A stretch of 38,662 bases of DNA, from assembly GCA_902582155.1 (NCBI GenBank), contig CACHRI010000008.1, forward strand, positions 1 to 38,662, given 5' to 3'. Numbering within the stretch: the first letter of the stretch is position 1; every line of letters starts with the position of its first letter. The translations under genes and the position numbers were made by a program. Shown here in pieces: positions 23,424 through 36,535 of the stretch. This DNA comes from an uncultured Pelagibacteraceae bacterium. Its GTDB lineage: Bacteria > Pseudomonadota > Alphaproteobacteria > Pelagibacterales > Pelagibacteraceae. The notes under the pieces are model-generated. The model was not told where the DNA came from. It was given only the letters and a program-made list of their open reading frames with translations, and made no database searches.

Positions 23424-25262
23424 TTATTCATGAAAGTAATCATATATTTTCTTTGCAATACTTTCTTCAATCCCTTCTACAGATTTTAAATCTTCTAAGC
23501 TAGCAGATTCTACTGATCTTGCTGACCCAAAATGATTTAGTAAAGATCTTTTTCTTTGTTTTCCTATCCCATCAATTTGATCTAATAAAGATTTACTCAA
23601 TCCCTTTTTCCTTTTTGCCCTATGAGTGCTAATTGCAAATCTGTGAGCTTCATCCCGTAATCTTTGTATAAAAAACAACAACGGATCATTTTTTTTTAAA
23701 ATATATTCTTTATTTTCATGGTATATTTTTTCTTCACCTGCATTCCTATTTTTACCTTTTGCAACAGCCAATACTGGCAAATCGTGCAAGCCGAGTTCAT
23801 TTAATACTTCTCTACTCACTGAATATTGACCCTTACCACCATCTATTAAAATTAATTCTGGCAAGGAAAGAGAACCAGATTTCTCTTTTATTGCTTTCGA
23901 AAACCTTCTAAACAAAACTTCTTTCATCATACCGTAATCATCATTTTTTACTTTTTCATTCTTAATATTAAATTTTCTATACCTTTTTTTAATAAAACCA
24001 TCATTGCTAAAACATATTAGAGCTCCAATGGAATCACTGCCTTGAATATGACTGTTATCATACACTTCAATAAGATTAATATTATTATTCAAATCAAACT
24101 TATTGGCTAAACTTTCTATCAAATTGTTATTACTTTCAGTTTGATAAAGTTTTTGGGTTAAAGCTTGTTTAGCATTTTTTTCAGCTAATTTTGATATATT
24201 TATTTCATCTTTGCTTTTTGCTTTTTTTATTAAGACATCTCTTTTTTCTTTTTGAGAAAAAGCATTTTCTAGAAGTTCTAAATCTTGAACCTCAGTATTT
24301 GTTATTATCATACTTGGCACAACTTTATTTTCGTAAAATTGCGTCAAAAAAGAAGTCATAATCTCTTTTACATCATCATCAGTATCGTGCTTTGGATAGA
24401 ATGCTTGATTTCCCCAGTTCTGTTTTGATCTAAAAAAGAACACTTGTATGCAAGTTTTTCCTGACTCTTTATATATACTTACAACATCTGCTTCATTTAA
24501 ATTTGTCTGATTTATTTTTTGCGAGGTTTGAATTTGAGTTAATGCTTTAATTCTATCTCTTGCAATTGCAGCTTTCTCAAAATCTAATTCTTTACTCGCC
24601 AACTCCATATCTTTTGATAAAGATTTTTGTATTCTTCGTGATTTTCCAGAAATAAAATCTATGGCATCTGATACTGTTTTTTTATACTGAGTCTCTTCAA
24701 TGTGACCGACACAAGGACCAGAACATCTTTTTATTTGATATAAAATACATGGTCTTTCTCTATTTTTAAATACAGTGTCATCACAAACTCGTATTTGAAA
24801 AATCTTCTGCAAAATTTTTATTGTCCAATTCGCAGAACCTATCGATGCGAAAGGTCCAAAGTAATAACCATTTCTAGATTTTTTTCCTCGAAGTTTTGTT
24901 AGTTGAGGCCACTTATCTTTGTGACCAATATAAATATATGGAAACGATTTATCGTCTCTCAACAAAATATTAAATCTTGGCTTATGTTTTTTAATAAGGT
25001 TAGCTTCTAGAAGGAGAGCCTCACTTTCATTATTAGTAGTAGTTACTTCAAGGTTATGTGTTAGAGAAAGCATTCTCTCAGTTCTTATTGGTAAGTTTGT
25101 ATCGGAAACGTAACTTTTAAGTCTATTAGGAATATTTTTTGCCTTTCCAATATATAAAATTTCTCCAGAGACACTTATCATTCTATAAATACCTGGATTT
25201 TTTGGTATAAGTGGAATTTTTTCTTTAATAATTTTCTTACCTAATTCTAAATTATTATTCAT
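23424..25262 (-). CDS. uvrC: Excinuclease ABC subunit C
   Basis: UvrC makes both incisions in nucleotide excision repair. The 612-residue protein has the N-terminal GIY-YIG nuclease ([20 protein letters not shown]) and a cysteine cluster around [19 protein letters not shown] helix that binds UvrB is seen at [17 protein letters not shown], the RNase-H-like 5' nuclease at [19 protein letters not shown] and [11 protein letters not shown], and paired helix-hairpin-helix motifs at the end ([20 protein letters not shown]). The length is normal. It overlaps folB by 8 nt and lies in the same transcript direction as uvrB, so UvrB and UvrC may be co-expressed. Confidence 0.97.
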   Translation of the reverse strand: MNNNLELGKKIIKEKIPLIPKNPGIYRMISVSGEILYIGKAKNIPNRLKSYVSDTNLPIRTERMLSLTHNLEVTTTNNESEALLLEANLIKKHKPRFNILLRDDKSFPYIYIGHKDKWPQLTKLRGKKSRNGYYFGPFASIGSANWTIKILQKIFQIRVCDDTVFKNRERPCILYQIKRCSGPCVGHIEETQYKKTVSDAIDFISGKSRRIQKSLSKDMELASKELDFEKAAIARDRIKALTQIQTSQKINQTNLNEADVVSIYKESGKTCIQVFFFRSKQNWGNQAFYPKHDTDDDVKEIMTSFLTQFYENKVVPSMIITNTEVQDLELLENAFSQKEKRDVLIKKAKSKDEINISKLAEKNAKQALTQKLYQTESNNNLIESLANKFDLNNNINLIEVYDNSHIQGSDSIGALICFSNDGFIKKRYRKFNIKNEKVKNDDYGMMKEVLFRRFSKAIKEKSGSLSLPELILIDGGKGQYSVSREVLNELGLHDLPVLAVAKGKNRNAGEEKIYHENKEYILKKNDPLLFFIQRLRDEAHRFAISTHRAKRKKGLSKSLLDQIDGIGKQRKRSLLNHFGSARSVESASLEDLKSVEGIEESIAKKIYDYFHE

Positions 25263-25653
25263 CTTTACTTTTTGACACCTCTATACCCACAGACTCCGTA
25301 TTCTTAATAATATCTAACTTCTCTAATTTAAGATTTACTTTCTTTACTATTTTACTTTTAAAAATTATATCAAATATATTTTCTGCTAAGTCTTCTAAAA
25401 GCTCATGGTGTTTCTTTTCTGTAATATACGTTATTTTATTTATAGTATCTTCGTAGTTTAAAATAGATGACAAGTTATTATTATCAGGCTTTATATTTGA
25501 GTCAGTTGAAATATCAATATTAAATCTTACTCTCTGCCTCTTCTTTTTTTCGAAATCATGAAGACCTACTGAAATTTTTAGTATTAAGTTTTTAATATTT
25601 ACTTTTCTTTTATATTTATACTTTTTTTTATCTTTAAATTTAATTATTTTCAT
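25255..25653 (-). CDS. folB: Dihydroneopterin aldolase (FolB-like)
   Basis: FolB converts 7,8-dihydroneopterin to 6-hydroxymethyldihydropterin in folate synthesis. The 132-residue protein fits the family: [29 protein letters not shown] carries the pterin-binding Glu and the first strands (read as two pieces around GLHDFE), [11 protein letters not shown] and [11 protein letters not shown] form the middle helices, and [19 protein letters not shown] holds the conserved Lys near the end. The N-terminus is unusually Lys/Tyr-rich. It overlaps the SDR gene by 4 nt (ATGA) and uvrC by 8 nt. Neopterin epimerase or related tunnelling-fold enzymes are the main alternative. Confidence 0.8.
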   Translation of the reverse strand: MKIIKFKDKKKYKYKRKVNIKNLILKISVGLHDFEKKKRQRVRFNIDISTDSNIKPDNNNLSSILNYEDTINKITYITEKKHHELLEDLAENIFDIIFKSKIVKKVNLKLEKLDIIKNTESVGIEVSKSKDE

Positions 25654-26405
25654 TCTTTAATATTTATTATATCAGGTGTTAACCACGCAAGTCTTTGGCC
25701 GCTATCAACATTTATTATTTCTCCTGTTATATTATCATTTTTTATAAGAAATTTTACTGTTTCATTTATGTTTTCTAAATCAACTTGCTTCTTTAATAAA
25801 ACCGATTTCCACTGTTTTTTAAAATGAGATTCTGACTGTCTTTTATTCCTAAGTGTTGGGCCTGGAGATATGGCATTCACTCTAATATTTGGCGCTAATT
25901 TCATGGCTGAAGTTATAGTAAGTGTTCCTAAAGCCGATTTACTCAAAGTGTAAGATAGAAAAAAAGGTGTTAATTTTTCAATTCTTTGATCGATAATATT
26001 AATGATAATTCCATTGTTTTTTTTTACATATTTTTTAAAATTTTGAGTTAATAAGGCTGGGGCTTTTAAATTAACATTCATGTGTTTTGAAAAACTTTTA
26101 TCATTAAGGTTATTGAGGTTGTCATTTTCGAAAACTGAAGCATTGTTAATAAGGCAGTCCAAACCTTTCATTTTATTAAATCCATCTTTTATTAATTTTC
26201 TTACTTGATTAGAATTATTTAAGTTGGCCTTAATTAAAAATACATTGCTTCCTAAATCTTCTAATTCTTTTTTTAATTTATTGGCTAAATTTAACGATTT
26301 ATTATAATGGATTGTAATATTTATATCATACCCTGCTAAGCTTTTCGCAATAGCAGCTCCAATTCTTGTTGCACCACCCGTAATGATTATCTTTTTGGCT
26401 TCCAT
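25650..26405 (-). CDS. SDR oxidoreductase, pteridine-reductase-like (PTR1/FolM type)
   Basis: This 251-residue short-chain dehydrogenase carries two marks of pteridine reductases. The cofactor motif is TGGATRIG (9-16), i.e. TGx3RxG instead of the usual TGx3GxG; the Arg favours NADPH. The catalytic set is Asp139-Tyr152-Lys156 (INIID, SYTLSK), with Asp where most SDRs have Ser. NNASVFEN (87-94) and SPGPT also fit. PTR1 and FolM reduce dihydrobiopterin, dihydromonapterin or dihydrofolate. The 4-nt overlap with folB supports a pterin or folate role. The substrate is inferred. It overlaps the end of uvrB by 19 nt. Confidence 0.8.
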   Translation of the reverse strand: MEAKKIIITGGATRIGAAIAKSLAGYDINITIHYNKSLNLANKLKKELEDLGSNVFLIKANLNNSNQVRKLIKDGFNKMKGLDCLINNASVFENDNLNNLNDKSFSKHMNVNLKAPALLTQNFKKYVKKNNGIIINIIDQRIEKLTPFFLSYTLSKSALGTLTITSAMKLAPNIRVNAISPGPTLRNKRQSESHFKKQWKSVLLKKQVDLENINETVKFLIKNDNITGEIINVDSGQRLAWLTPDIINIKE

Positions 26406-28558
26406 TTTTTTATTGCTTTTCTAGGCTTAGTACCCGGCATTCCCATTGTTGATCTACCTTTAGGGTATACTTTATTTTTTAATTTGTACTGGTTTATTTT
26501 TGGATTTAAAGATATCTCTAGCTCACTTGCTTCCAATTTCCTTATTTCATCACGAATTTTAGCAGCTTCTTCAAACTCTAAATTAGCGGCAGACTCTTTC
26601 ATTTTTCTATTAAGAGCTTTCAAATGTTTCTTGAGATTTCCACCAACGTTTGAACCTTCGCTTATTTTAACGTAGTCTTTCTCATAAACTGACTCTAAAA
26701 TATCACTTATTTCTTTTTTAACTGACTCTGCTGTAATTTTATTTTTTTTGTTATATTGTAATTGCTTATTTCTTCTTCTATCAGTTTCTTTGATAGCCTT
26801 ATCTATGCTTTTTGTAACTTTGTCTGCGTATAAAATTACTTTTCCATCTACATTTCTAGCAGCTCTTCCTATAGTTTGAATTAAAGATGTTTCTGATCTT
26901 AAGAAGCCCTCTTTGTCTGCATCAAGTATTGCGACCAGTGCACATTCAGGAATATCCAGTCCCTCTCTTAATAAATTTATTCCAACTAAGATATCGAATA
27001 CACCCATTCTCAAATCTCTTATAATTTCTATTCTCTCCAGTGTATCGATGTCAGAGTGCATATATCGTACTTTCAATCCATTTTCATGAAGATACTCAGT
27101 TAAATCTTCAGCCATTTTTTTTGTTAACGTTGTAGCTAAAATTCTGAAACCTTTTTTTACGATTCCTTTTGCTTCGTGCATTAAATCGTCCACCTGAGTT
27201 TTTGCTGGCCTTATTTCTACTGGTGGATCTATCAAACCTGTAGGACGGATAATTTGATCTATAAATTCATTCTTTGTTTGCTTCAATTCCCATGGTCCAG
27301 GCGTAGCAGATACGAATATTGTTTGAGTTCTCATTAAATCCCATTCTTCAAATTTTAAAGGTCTATTGTCCATACATGATGGAAGCCTAAAACCATATTC
27401 AGCTAATGTGCTTTTTCTGGTTCTGTCACCTTTGTACATTCCGTTAAGCTGTGGCACAGTTACGTGACTTTCATCAACAAAAATAATTGTATTATCAGGA
27501 AAGTATTCAAATAATGTTGGGGGAGGCTCTCCAGGTTTTCTTCCAGACAAAAATCGTGAGTAATTTTCGATTCCAGCACAAGTACCTGTAGCTTCAATCA
27601 TTTCTAAATCAAATTTTGTCCTCTCTCTTAATCTTTGCGCCTCTAATAATTTGTTGTTATCTTGGTGTTTTTTTAAAGTGACCTCTAGTTCTTTTTTAAT
27701 CTCTTGGATAGCCTGATCGATTGTTGGTTTAGGAGTAATATAGTGACTGTTAGCGTAAATTTTAATAATTGAAAAATCATTAGTCTTATCTCCAGTTAAA
27801 GGATCAAATTCTTCAATTTTTTCTAATTTATTTAAATTTAAACTTAATCTCCAAGCTCTATCTTCCAAGTGTGATGGAAATATTTCTAAATTTTCTCCCC
27901 TTACTCTAAATGTTCCTCTAAAAAAATTTTGATCATTTCTTTTATATTGCAAGTTAATAAATGCCCTAATTAACTGATCTCTGTCATATTCATAGTTTTT
28001 TTTAAGAGTTATAGTCATTTTTGAATAAGCCTCTACAGATCCAAGACCGTAAATACATGAAACACTTGCAACAATTATTACATCATCTCTTTCTAAAAGA
28101 GATCTAGTCGCTGAGTGCCTCATCCTATCAATTTGTTCATTAATAGATGCCTCTTTTTCTATGTAAGTGTCAGATCTTGGAACATAAGCTTCTGGTGTGT
28201 AATAGTCATAATAAGACACAAAATATTCAACTGCATTGTTAGGAAAAAAATTTTTAAATTCCCCATAAAGCTGTGCAGCCAACGTTTTGTTTGGAGCAAG
28301 AACTAAAGCTGGTCTGTTAGATGCTTCAATGACTTTTGCCATCGTGAAAGTTTTTCCAGAGCCTGTAACACCAAGTAAGACTTGTTCGTTCTTTTGACCT
28401 TTAAGATTAGCAATCAGTTTTTTGATAGCTTGAGGCTGATCTCCAGCAGGTTGAAAATTACTTTTTATTTTAAATTTAATACCTCCCTCTAATTTTTTAT
28501 TTATAGAGTTGTTAGTATTTTCTAAATCTAATATTTTTTCTTGATACGTATTTTGCAT
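26387..28558 (-). CDS. uvrB: Excinuclease ABC subunit B
   Basis: UvrB is the damage-verifying helicase-like subunit of nucleotide excision repair. The 723-residue protein has Walker A GVTGSGKT (63-70), the beta-hairpin region with [20 protein letters not shown], Walker B FVDESHV, helicase motifs [12 protein letters not shown] and [19 protein letters not shown], and a C-terminal UVR motif [18 protein letters not shown] that binds UvrC. An N-terminal extension of about 30 residues precedes the usual family start. It heads the set uvrB-SDR-folB-uvrC-pgsA and is divergent from the aminotransferase gene across 40 nt. Confidence 0.97.
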   Translation of the reverse strand: MQNTYQEKILDLENTNNSINKKLEGGIKFKIKSNFQPAGDQPQAIKKLIANLKGQKNEQVLLGVTGSGKTFTMAKVIEASNRPALVLAPNKTLAAQLYGEFKNFFPNNAVEYFVSYYDYYTPEAYVPRSDTYIEKEASINEQIDRMRHSATRSLLERDDVIIVASVSCIYGLGSVEAYSKMTITLKKNYEYDRDQLIRAFINLQYKRNDQNFFRGTFRVRGENLEIFPSHLEDRAWRLSLNLNKLEKIEEFDPLTGDKTNDFSIIKIYANSHYITPKPTIDQAIQEIKKELEVTLKKHQDNNKLLEAQRLRERTKFDLEMIEATGTCAGIENYSRFLSGRKPGEPPPTLFEYFPDNTIIFVDESHVTVPQLNGMYKGDRTRKSTLAEYGFRLPSCMDNRPLKFEEWDLMRTQTIFVSATPGPWELKQTKNEFIDQIIRPTGLIDPPVEIRPAKTQVDDLMHEAKGIVKKGFRILATTLTKKMAEDLTEYLHENGLKVRYMHSDIDTLERIEIIRDLRMGVFDILVGINLLREGLDIPECALVAILDADKEGFLRSETSLIQTIGRAARNVDGKVILYADKVTKSIDKAIKETDRRRNKQLQYNKKNKITAESVKKEISDILESVYEKDYVKISEGSNVGGNLKKHLKALNRKMKESAANLEFEEAAKIRDEIRKLEASELEISLNPKINQYKLKNKVYPKGRSTMGMPGTKPRKAIKKWKPKR

Positions 28559-28592
28559 TCTGTGATATTAATAATTAAAAAAAACATTATAA

Positions 28593-30733
<2,141 letters not shown>

Positions 30734-30734
30734 T

Positions 30735-31682
30735 TTATTTATTAGATAAATGCTTTTCAGCTTCTAGTGCAGCCATACAACCCATTCCAGCAGCAGTTAC
30801 TGCTTGCCTAAAAATTTTATCTTTCACATCTCCAGCAGCAAATACTCCTGGTATATTTGTAATAGTTGAGTCTGGTTTAGTAATCAAATAACCTTCTTTA
30901 TCCATTTTTAATTGATCTTTAAATAAAGCCGTAGCTGGGTCGTGACCTATTGCTATAAATAAACCATCAACTTTGAGCTCAGATGTTTTATCAGTTTTGA
31001 CATTTTTTATTCTAATTCCATTAACTCCTTTGGGTTCGTTTGTTCCCATAACTTCTTCAACGATACTATCCCAAATAATTTGAATTTTTTTGTTGGCTTT
31101 AAGCTTTTCTTGTAATAATTTTTCTGCTCTTAATTCATTTCTTCTATGTATTAAATGAACTTTAGAGGCAAATTTAGTTAAAAACATTGCTTCCTCTACT
31201 GCAGCGTTTCCACCCCCAACAACTGCAACTTCTTTTTCTTTAAAGAAAAAACCATCACATGTTGCACATGCAGATACTCCAAATCCCCTAAATTTTTGCT
31301 CAGACTCTAAATTTAACCATCTTGCTTGAGCGCCTGTGGAAATAATAATACTATCTGCAGTATAAACTTGACCACTGTCGCCATGAGCTGAAAAAGGCTT
31401 TTTTGAAAGATCAACTTTTTTAATATGATCTTGAATCATCTCGGTACCTACAGCTTGAGCTTGGCCTTTCATTTCTTCCATCAACCATGGTCCTTGAATT
31501 ACTTTTGCAAAACCAGGAAAATTCTCAACATCTGTTGTTGTCGTAAGTTGCCCACCCGGCTCAGACCCAAAAACCAATATAGGTTTAAGAAGGGCTCTAG
31601 CAGCATATATCGCTGCCGTGTAGCCTGCTGGTCCAGATCCAAGAATCAACACTTTTGTATGTTTAGGTGATTTATTATTCAT
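30735..31682 (-). CDS. trxB: Thioredoxin-disulfide reductase
   Basis: TrxB reduces thioredoxin with NADPH through FAD and a Cys pair. The 315-residue protein has the FAD-binding GSGPAGYTAAIYAARA (15-30), the redox motif CATCDG (Cys139, Cys142), the NADPH-binding VVGGGNAAVEEA, HRRNELRA, and the C-terminal FAD block GVFAAGDVKDKIFRQ. The ATG at 31682 gives MNNKSPKHTKVLILG; an in-frame upstream start at 31706 would add 8 residues and reach the divergent gene, and is less likely. It is divergent from the ELM1-family gene with 24 nt between starts and is followed by the DraG-fold gene. Confidence 0.97.
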   Translation of the reverse strand: MNNKSPKHTKVLILGSGPAGYTAAIYAARALLKPILVFGSEPGGQLTTTTDVENFPGFAKVIQGPWLMEEMKGQAQAVGTEMIQDHIKKVDLSKKPFSAHGDSGQVYTADSIIISTGAQARWLNLESEQKFRGFGVSACATCDGFFFKEKEVAVVGGGNAAVEEAMFLTKFASKVHLIHRRNELRAEKLLQEKLKANKKIQIIWDSIVEEVMGTNEPKGVNGIRIKNVKTDKTSELKVDGLFIAIGHDPATALFKDQLKMDKEGYLITKPDSTITNIPGVFAAGDVKDKIFRQAVTAAGMGCMAALEAEKHLSNK

Positions 31683-31706
31683 TCTAATGAAGGTATATAG
31701 TAACAA

Positions 31707-32657
31707 ATGTCAAAATTAAAAGCACTCCTTTTAACGCAAGGTATGCACGGTATGGTTAGTCAGGTCGAAGGCTTAGCAAAAGCTTTGAATTTAAACTATA
31801 AACATCAAGAAATTAAACTTAAAAAGTTTTGGAATTTTATACCACCATCTCTTACACCTATATCTATGAGCGTTCTAGAGAATCAATTTATATTCGATTC
31901 GAAAGTAATTATTTCTTGTGGAAGAAAAAGTGTAATCCCTTCTTTAGCTTTAAAAAAAAAGTATAAAGAAAAAATCTTTACAATTCATATTCAAAATCCA
32001 AAAGTTTCATTAGATAAATTTGATTTAATCGTTTGTCCTGAACATGATAATATAACAGGTAATAACGTAATAAAAACAACCGGAGCAATTCATTATCTTT
32101 CTGAAAAAGAAATTTCAAAAGAAAACAATTATTTAAAGATTGATAAAGAAAATAAAAAAATAATTGCTTTTATTATTGGTGGGCCGAATAAATATTATGC
32201 TTATTCAGAAAAGGAGATTGATTTTTTATTTAACAAAATAAAGTCTATTTTTACTATGGATAAATACAAATTAGTTGTAATTCCTTCTTATAGGACTCCA
32301 TCAGATATAATTAAAAAAGCTTTTAATTCTTTTGGCCACGATCATATGGTTGTAAAAAATGTAGATAAAAATGCTTATCTATCTGCGCTTTCAATTTCAG
32401 ATTATATTGTTGTAACTTGCGACTCTACGTCCATGATTTCTGAAGCTGCAATTACCGGAAAACCAATTTATGTGGCACAAATGAACTCAAGTAAGAATAA
32501 TTTAAGATTCCAAAAATTTTTTTCCCAATTTAAACAATTAAATATAATAAAAGATTTGACAGATAAAATTGATTTATGGTCATATAGCAAACTTGACGAG
32601 GTAAACAGAATTTCGCCTTTAATTAACGAAAAGATAAAAAAAAATGGAATTATTTAA
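31707..32657 (+). CDS. ELM1 family protein (Mito_fiss_Elm1, DUF1022)
   Basis: The 316-residue protein fits the Mito_fiss_Elm1 family, named for a plant mitochondrial fission protein and common in alphaproteobacteria, where the function is not known. It looks like a GT-B-type glycosyltransferase fold: LLTQGMHGMVSQVEGLAKAL at the N-terminus, IISCGRKSVIPSLAL, IHIQNPKVSLDKFDLIVCPEHD, IAFIIGGPNKYYAY, and near the C-terminus VTCDSTSMISEAAITGKPIYV, which resembles a nucleotide-sugar-binding block. The ATG at 31707 follows TATAGT by 5 nt, so the mRNA may be leaderless. It overlaps the next gene by 14 nt. Confidence 0.82.
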   Translation: MSKLKALLLTQGMHGMVSQVEGLAKALNLNYKHQEIKLKKFWNFIPPSLTPISMSVLENQFIFDSKVIISCGRKSVIPSLALKKKYKEKIFTIHIQNPKVSLDKFDLIVCPEHDNITGNNVIKTTGAIHYLSEKEISKENNYLKIDKENKKIIAFIIGGPNKYYAYSEKEIDFLFNKIKSIFTMDKYKLVVIPSYRTPSDIIKKAFNSFGHDHMVVKNVDKNAYLSALSISDYIVVTCDSTSMISEAAITGKPIYVAQMNSSKNNLRFQKFFSQFKQLNIIKDLTDKIDLWSYSKLDEVNRISPLINEKIKKNGII

Positions 32658-33306
32658 GTCATTAGAAAGTAGAACTAAATCGTTTAACGATCCGTTTAAA
32701 CACTTTGAAATTAATCAACCATTAACTAAAGAGGCTATCGAGGAAATTAGTAATGCAAATATTGCCGACCCTAAAAAAGAAAATTTAAACTACGACGGTA
32801 CTAGAGCACTTGACGGCGGAGATGGTGCTTTTCGTTCAGGCATCAAAGACGGAGGAAAGGCAAAAAAAATAAGATGCTATGTGACTGAAGAAAATGCAAA
32901 TCAATTTCCACACCTTAAAAGTTTTATTGAGGAGCTAAGATCCCCTAAAGTTTACAACAAAATTGGCAGTTTAATAGGAAAAGATTTAAGTAACTCTTTC
33001 GTCAGACTGGAAGTTATTTGTGATAGAGAAGGTTTTTGGCTTAAACCTCACTGTGATATTAAAGAAAAATTAATGTCTTCAATTATTTTTATTAACCTTC
33101 ATAACGAATCTGAAAACTTAGGAACAGATTTCTACGATACTAAATTAACTAAAGTTAAGACAGTCCCGTATAAACATAATTATGGATATTTCTTTACCAG
33201 TGGACCAAACTCTTGGCACGGTATGGAAAAAAAAGAGATAAAAAAGGAGCGTAGATGTATTCAAATTAATTACGTTACTTTTGAGACTGACTGGAAAGTA
33301 AAATAA
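32644..33306 (+). CDS. 2-oxoglutarate/Fe(II)-dependent oxygenase-like protein
   Basis: The 220-residue protein has a double-stranded beta-helix iron site: His136 and Asp138 in LKPHCDIKEKLM, a distal His192 in NSWHGMEKKEI, and an Arg at 203 or 204 in KKERRCIQINYV that would bind 2-oxoglutarate. These fit the HxD...H...R pattern of 2OG-Fe(II) oxygenases. The substrate is unknown; small SAR11-type genomes carry several such proteins of unknown role. The start overlaps the ELM1-family gene by 14 nt, so the two are likely co-translated and perhaps act on the same envelope glycan or lipid, though that is only a guess. It ends 4 nt from the convergent carB stop. Confidence 0.75.
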   Translation: MELFKSLESRTKSFNDPFKHFEINQPLTKEAIEEISNANIADPKKENLNYDGTRALDGGDGAFRSGIKDGGKAKKIRCYVTEENANQFPHLKSFIEELRSPKVYNKIGSLIGKDLSNSFVRLEVICDREGFWLKPHCDIKEKLMSSIIFINLHNESENLGTDFYDTKLTKVKTVPYKHNYGYFFTSGPNSWHGMEKKEIKKERRCIQINYVTFETDWKVK

Positions 33307-33310
33307 AATT

Positions 33311-36300
33311 TTAAAGATCTTGCAGAGAAGTTACTTTAATTTTTTTATTTTTTAGAGACTTAATGCCTTCAATACAAACCTTTGCTGTCGACATGTTTGT
33401 ACAATAAGGGACTTTATTTGCTAAAGTTGCTCTTCTTAATGCTAAAGCATCGTTAAGCTGTTTTTCACTATTACCTCCACCAGTATTAATTACTAGAGCA
33501 ATTTTTTTTGCATTTAGGACATCGACAATATGGGGTGACCCTTGATTGACTTTATTTATTTTTTTACATTTAATTCCATGCTTATTAATATATTCAGCTG
33601 TTCCTCCGGTACCGCAAAGTTTAAAGTTAAGCTTATTTAATTGTTTTGCTAAATCTACTCCCTCATTTTTATGACTGTTTTTAAGTGATATAAATGCTAA
33701 TCCATTTGTAGGAAGCGAGTTAGAAGCTGCCATTTGGCTTTTAGCAAAAGCCATACCAAAATTTTCATCGAAACCCATTACTTCCCCTGTTGATTTCATC
33801 TCTGGACCTAGCAAAAGATCACTATTAGGAAATTTATTAAATGGGAATACCGCCTCTTTTACCGCAAACATTTTTTTTGATTTACTTCTTAAATTAAATT
33901 TAGATAATTTTTCACCCGCCATTACCCTAGAGGCAATTTTGGCTAATGGAATATTTTTTGCTTTTGATACAAATGGAACAGTTCTACTAGCCCTAGGGTT
34001 AACTTCTATAACAAAAATTTCATCGTTCTTAATTGCAAATTGAACATTCATAAAACCCTTTACCTTTAGTGCAAGAGCCAATTTTTTAGTTTGGCTCTCA
34101 ATTTCTTTAATCAAAAAAGGTTTGATAGAAACCGGAGGTAAACTGCAAGCCGAGTCACCGGAATGAATTCCTGCTTCCTCAATATGCTGCATAATCCCTG
34201 CAACAAATACTTGTTTGCCATCTGACAGCGCATCAACATCTACTTCCATTGCATTATCAATAAATTTGTCAATTAAAATTGGATTTTTTTCTGCCGCCTT
34301 AAATGCTTCTTGTACAAAATTCTTAAGTTGTTTTTTTTCATGTACAATTTCCATTGCTCTACCTCCTAAAACATAGGAAGGTCTAACCATTAGGGGCAAT
34401 CCAATTTTTTCAGCTATTTTTAATGCCTGTGAAAATGTTTTTGCTATTCCACTTTTAGCTTGTTTAAGTTTTAATTTATTTAAAAGATTTCTAAACCTAT
34501 CTCTATCTTCAGCTAAATCGATTGAGGTAAATTGAGTTCCTAATATTGGAAGTTTATTTTCATGTAAAAACTTGGCCAATTTAATAGGTGTCTGTCCACC
34601 AAATTGAGTTATGATACCTACCAAACTCCCTTTAACTTTTTCTCTTTTAATAATGTTAAAAACAAATTCTTCTATTAATGGCTCAAAATATAGCCTGTCA
34701 CTTGTATCATAATCTGTTGAAACAGTTTCAGGATTACAATTAACCATTATTGTTTCATAACCAGCTTTTTTCAAAGCAAAACTAGCTTGACAACAACAGT
34801 AATCAAATTCAATACCTTGTCCAATTCTATTAGGCCCACCACCAAGAATAATAATTTTTTTTCTACTAGATGGGTCTGCCTCACACTCAGAATTAACAGA
34901 AAAATTTCTTTGATAAGTAGAATACATGTATGGAGTAAATGATTTAAATTCTGAGGCACAAGTATCTACTTTTTTATAAACAGGAAAAATTTTTAATTTT
35001 GATCTTATTTTTCTTACATTATCCTCTGAGGTATTTACTAATTCAGAAAGTTTTTTATCTGAGAATCCTATTGATTTTATATAATTAAATTCATTGTGCG
35101 TTTTTGGTAAACCGTTTTTTTTTATCTCATTTTCTTTATCAACTATTTCTTTTATTTGATTTAAAAACCAATTATCAATTTTCGAAAGTTTTTGTATCTT
35201 TTTAATGTTGATTTTTTTTCTAAAAGCCTCACCAATTAGCAAGATTTTATTAGGTATATTTTCTGCGAGTTTTTTTTCAATTTGTTTGACTTTTAAATTA
35301 AATATTTGGTCTATACCTGAAAAACCAGTTTCAAGAGAAACCAAAGCTTTTTGTAAGGACTCTTTAAAGTTTCTTCCTATTGCCATAGCTTCACCGACTG
35401 ATTTCATGGATGTGCCTAAAACTGCATTAGAAGTTGAAAATTTTTCAAAGGTAAATCTAGGAATTTTAGTTACAACGTAGTCTATTGTTGGCTCAAAAGA
35501 AGCTGGAGTAATTTTAGTAATCTCATTTTTTAATTCATCTAAAGTATAACCTATAGCAAGTTTTGCAGCCACTTTAGCAATTGGAAATCCAGTAGCTTTT
35601 GATGCCAAAGCAGAAGATCTAGAAACTCTTGGATTCATCTCTATAATAACCATTCTTCCATCTTTAGGATTTATTGCGAATTGAACATTTGAACCTCCAG
35701 TTTCTACCCCTATTTTTCTTAAACAAGCTATCGATGCGTTTCTCATTACCTGGTACTCTTTATCTGTAAGAGTTAAAGCTGGAGCTATAGTTACAGAGTC
35801 TCCAGTATGAATTCCCATAGGGTCAAGATTTTCAATCGAACATATTATTATACAATTATCATTTTTATCTCTTACTACTTCCATTTCAAATTCTTTCCAG
35901 CCCTCTAAACATTCTTCTACCAAGACCTGGTTAACCGGTGACTCATGTAGTCCATTTTTCAATATTTTAAAAAATTCCTTTTTATTTTTTGCTATTCCTC
36001 CTCCAAGTCCACCTAGGGTAAAAGCAGGTCTTATAATTGCAGGTAGGCCGATATGTTTTAAAGCATTAGAGGCTTGACTTAAATTATTTACAATTTTTGA
36101 CTTAGGAAGATCTAAGCCAATATCAAGCATATTTTTTCTAAATTTTTTTCTATCCTCTGCGTTTGCAATAGCTTGAGAATTAGCACCAATAAGTTCAATT
36201 TTAAATTTTCTAAGAATTCCCTTTTTTTCTGCCTCCATAGCTAGATTTAATGCAGTCTGACCTCCCATTGTTGGAAGAATTGCGTCTGGTTTTTCTTTAG

Positions 36301-36535
36301 CTAAAATTTTTTCTAAAACTGTTAAAGTTATAGGTTCAATATATGTTTTGTCTGCAACATCCGGGTCTGTCATTATTGTTGCTGGATTAGAATTAATTAA
36401 AATTACTTTATAACCTTCATCTTTCAAAGCTTTACATGCTTGAGTGCCAGAATAATCAAATTCACAAGCCTGTCCGATTATAATAGGACCAGCACCAACT
36501 ACTAAAATTTTTTTAATATCTTTTCTTTTTGGCAT
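33311..36535 (-). CDS. carB: Carbamoyl-phosphate synthase large subunit
   Basis: CarB makes carbamoyl phosphate from bicarbonate, ATP and the ammonia delivered by CarA, for pyrimidine and arginine synthesis. The 1074-residue protein has the expected two homologous ATP-grasp halves. The first starts [23 protein letters not shown] and the second [21 protein letters not shown]. Each has [18 protein letters not shown] or [18 protein letters not shown]. The C-terminal MGS-like allosteric domain (about 940-1074) includes [15 protein letters not shown] and VINTGGG. There is no truncation. It starts 23 nt inside carA, so the two are tightly coupled. Confidence 0.98.
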   Translation of the reverse strand: MPKRKDIKKILVVGAGPIIIGQACEFDYSGTQACKALKDEGYKVILINSNPATIMTDPDVADKTYIEPITLTVLEKILAKEKPDAILPTMGGQTALNLAMEAEKKGILRKFKIELIGANSQAIANAEDRKKFRKNMLDIGLDLPKSKIVNNLSQASNALKHIGLPAIIRPAFTLGGLGGGIAKNKKEFFKILKNGLHESPVNQVLVEECLEGWKEFEMEVVRDKNDNCIIICSIENLDPMGIHTGDSVTIAPALTLTDKEYQVMRNASIACLRKIGVETGGSNVQFAINPKDGRMVIIEMNPRVSRSSALASKATGFPIAKVAAKLAIGYTLDELKNEITKITPASFEPTIDYVVTKIPRFTFEKFSTSNAVLGTSMKSVGEAMAIGRNFKESLQKALVSLETGFSGIDQIFNLKVKQIEKKLAENIPNKILLIGEAFRKKINIKKIQKLSKIDNWFLNQIKEIVDKENEIKKNGLPKTHNEFNYIKSIGFSDKKLSELVNTSEDNVRKIRSKLKIFPVYKKVDTCASEFKSFTPYMYSTYQRNFSVNSECEADPSSRKKIIILGGGPNRIGQGIEFDYCCCQASFALKKAGYETIMVNCNPETVSTDYDTSDRLYFEPLIEEFVFNIIKREKVKGSLVGIITQFGGQTPIKLAKFLHENKLPILGTQFTSIDLAEDRDRFRNLLNKLKLKQAKSGIAKTFSQALKIAEKIGLPLMVRPSYVLGGRAMEIVHEKKQLKNFVQEAFKAAEKNPILIDKFIDNAMEVDVDALSDGKQVFVAGIMQHIEEAGIHSGDSACSLPPVSIKPFLIKEIESQTKKLALALKVKGFMNVQFAIKNDEIFVIEVNPRASRTVPFVSKAKNIPLAKIASRVMAGEKLSKFNLRSKSKKMFAVKEAVFPFNKFPNSDLLLGPEMKSTGEVMGFDENFGMAFAKSQMAASNSLPTNGLAFISLKNSHKNEGVDLAKQLNKLNFKLCGTGGTAEYINKHGIKCKKINKVNQGSPHIVDVLNAKKIALVINTGGGNSEKQLNDALALRRATLANKVPYCTNMSTAKVCIEGIKSLKNKKIKVTSLQDL

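Noticed and set aside
31708-31713. Perfect TTGACA on the minus strand overlapping the ELM1-family start, as a trxB promoter
   Set aside because: The 17-nt position gives TCATTA, a poor -10, and neighbouring spacings are no better; no supportable promoter.
35205-35480. 91-codon plus-strand open frame inside carB
   Set aside because: Antisense to conserved CarB sequence; no family features.
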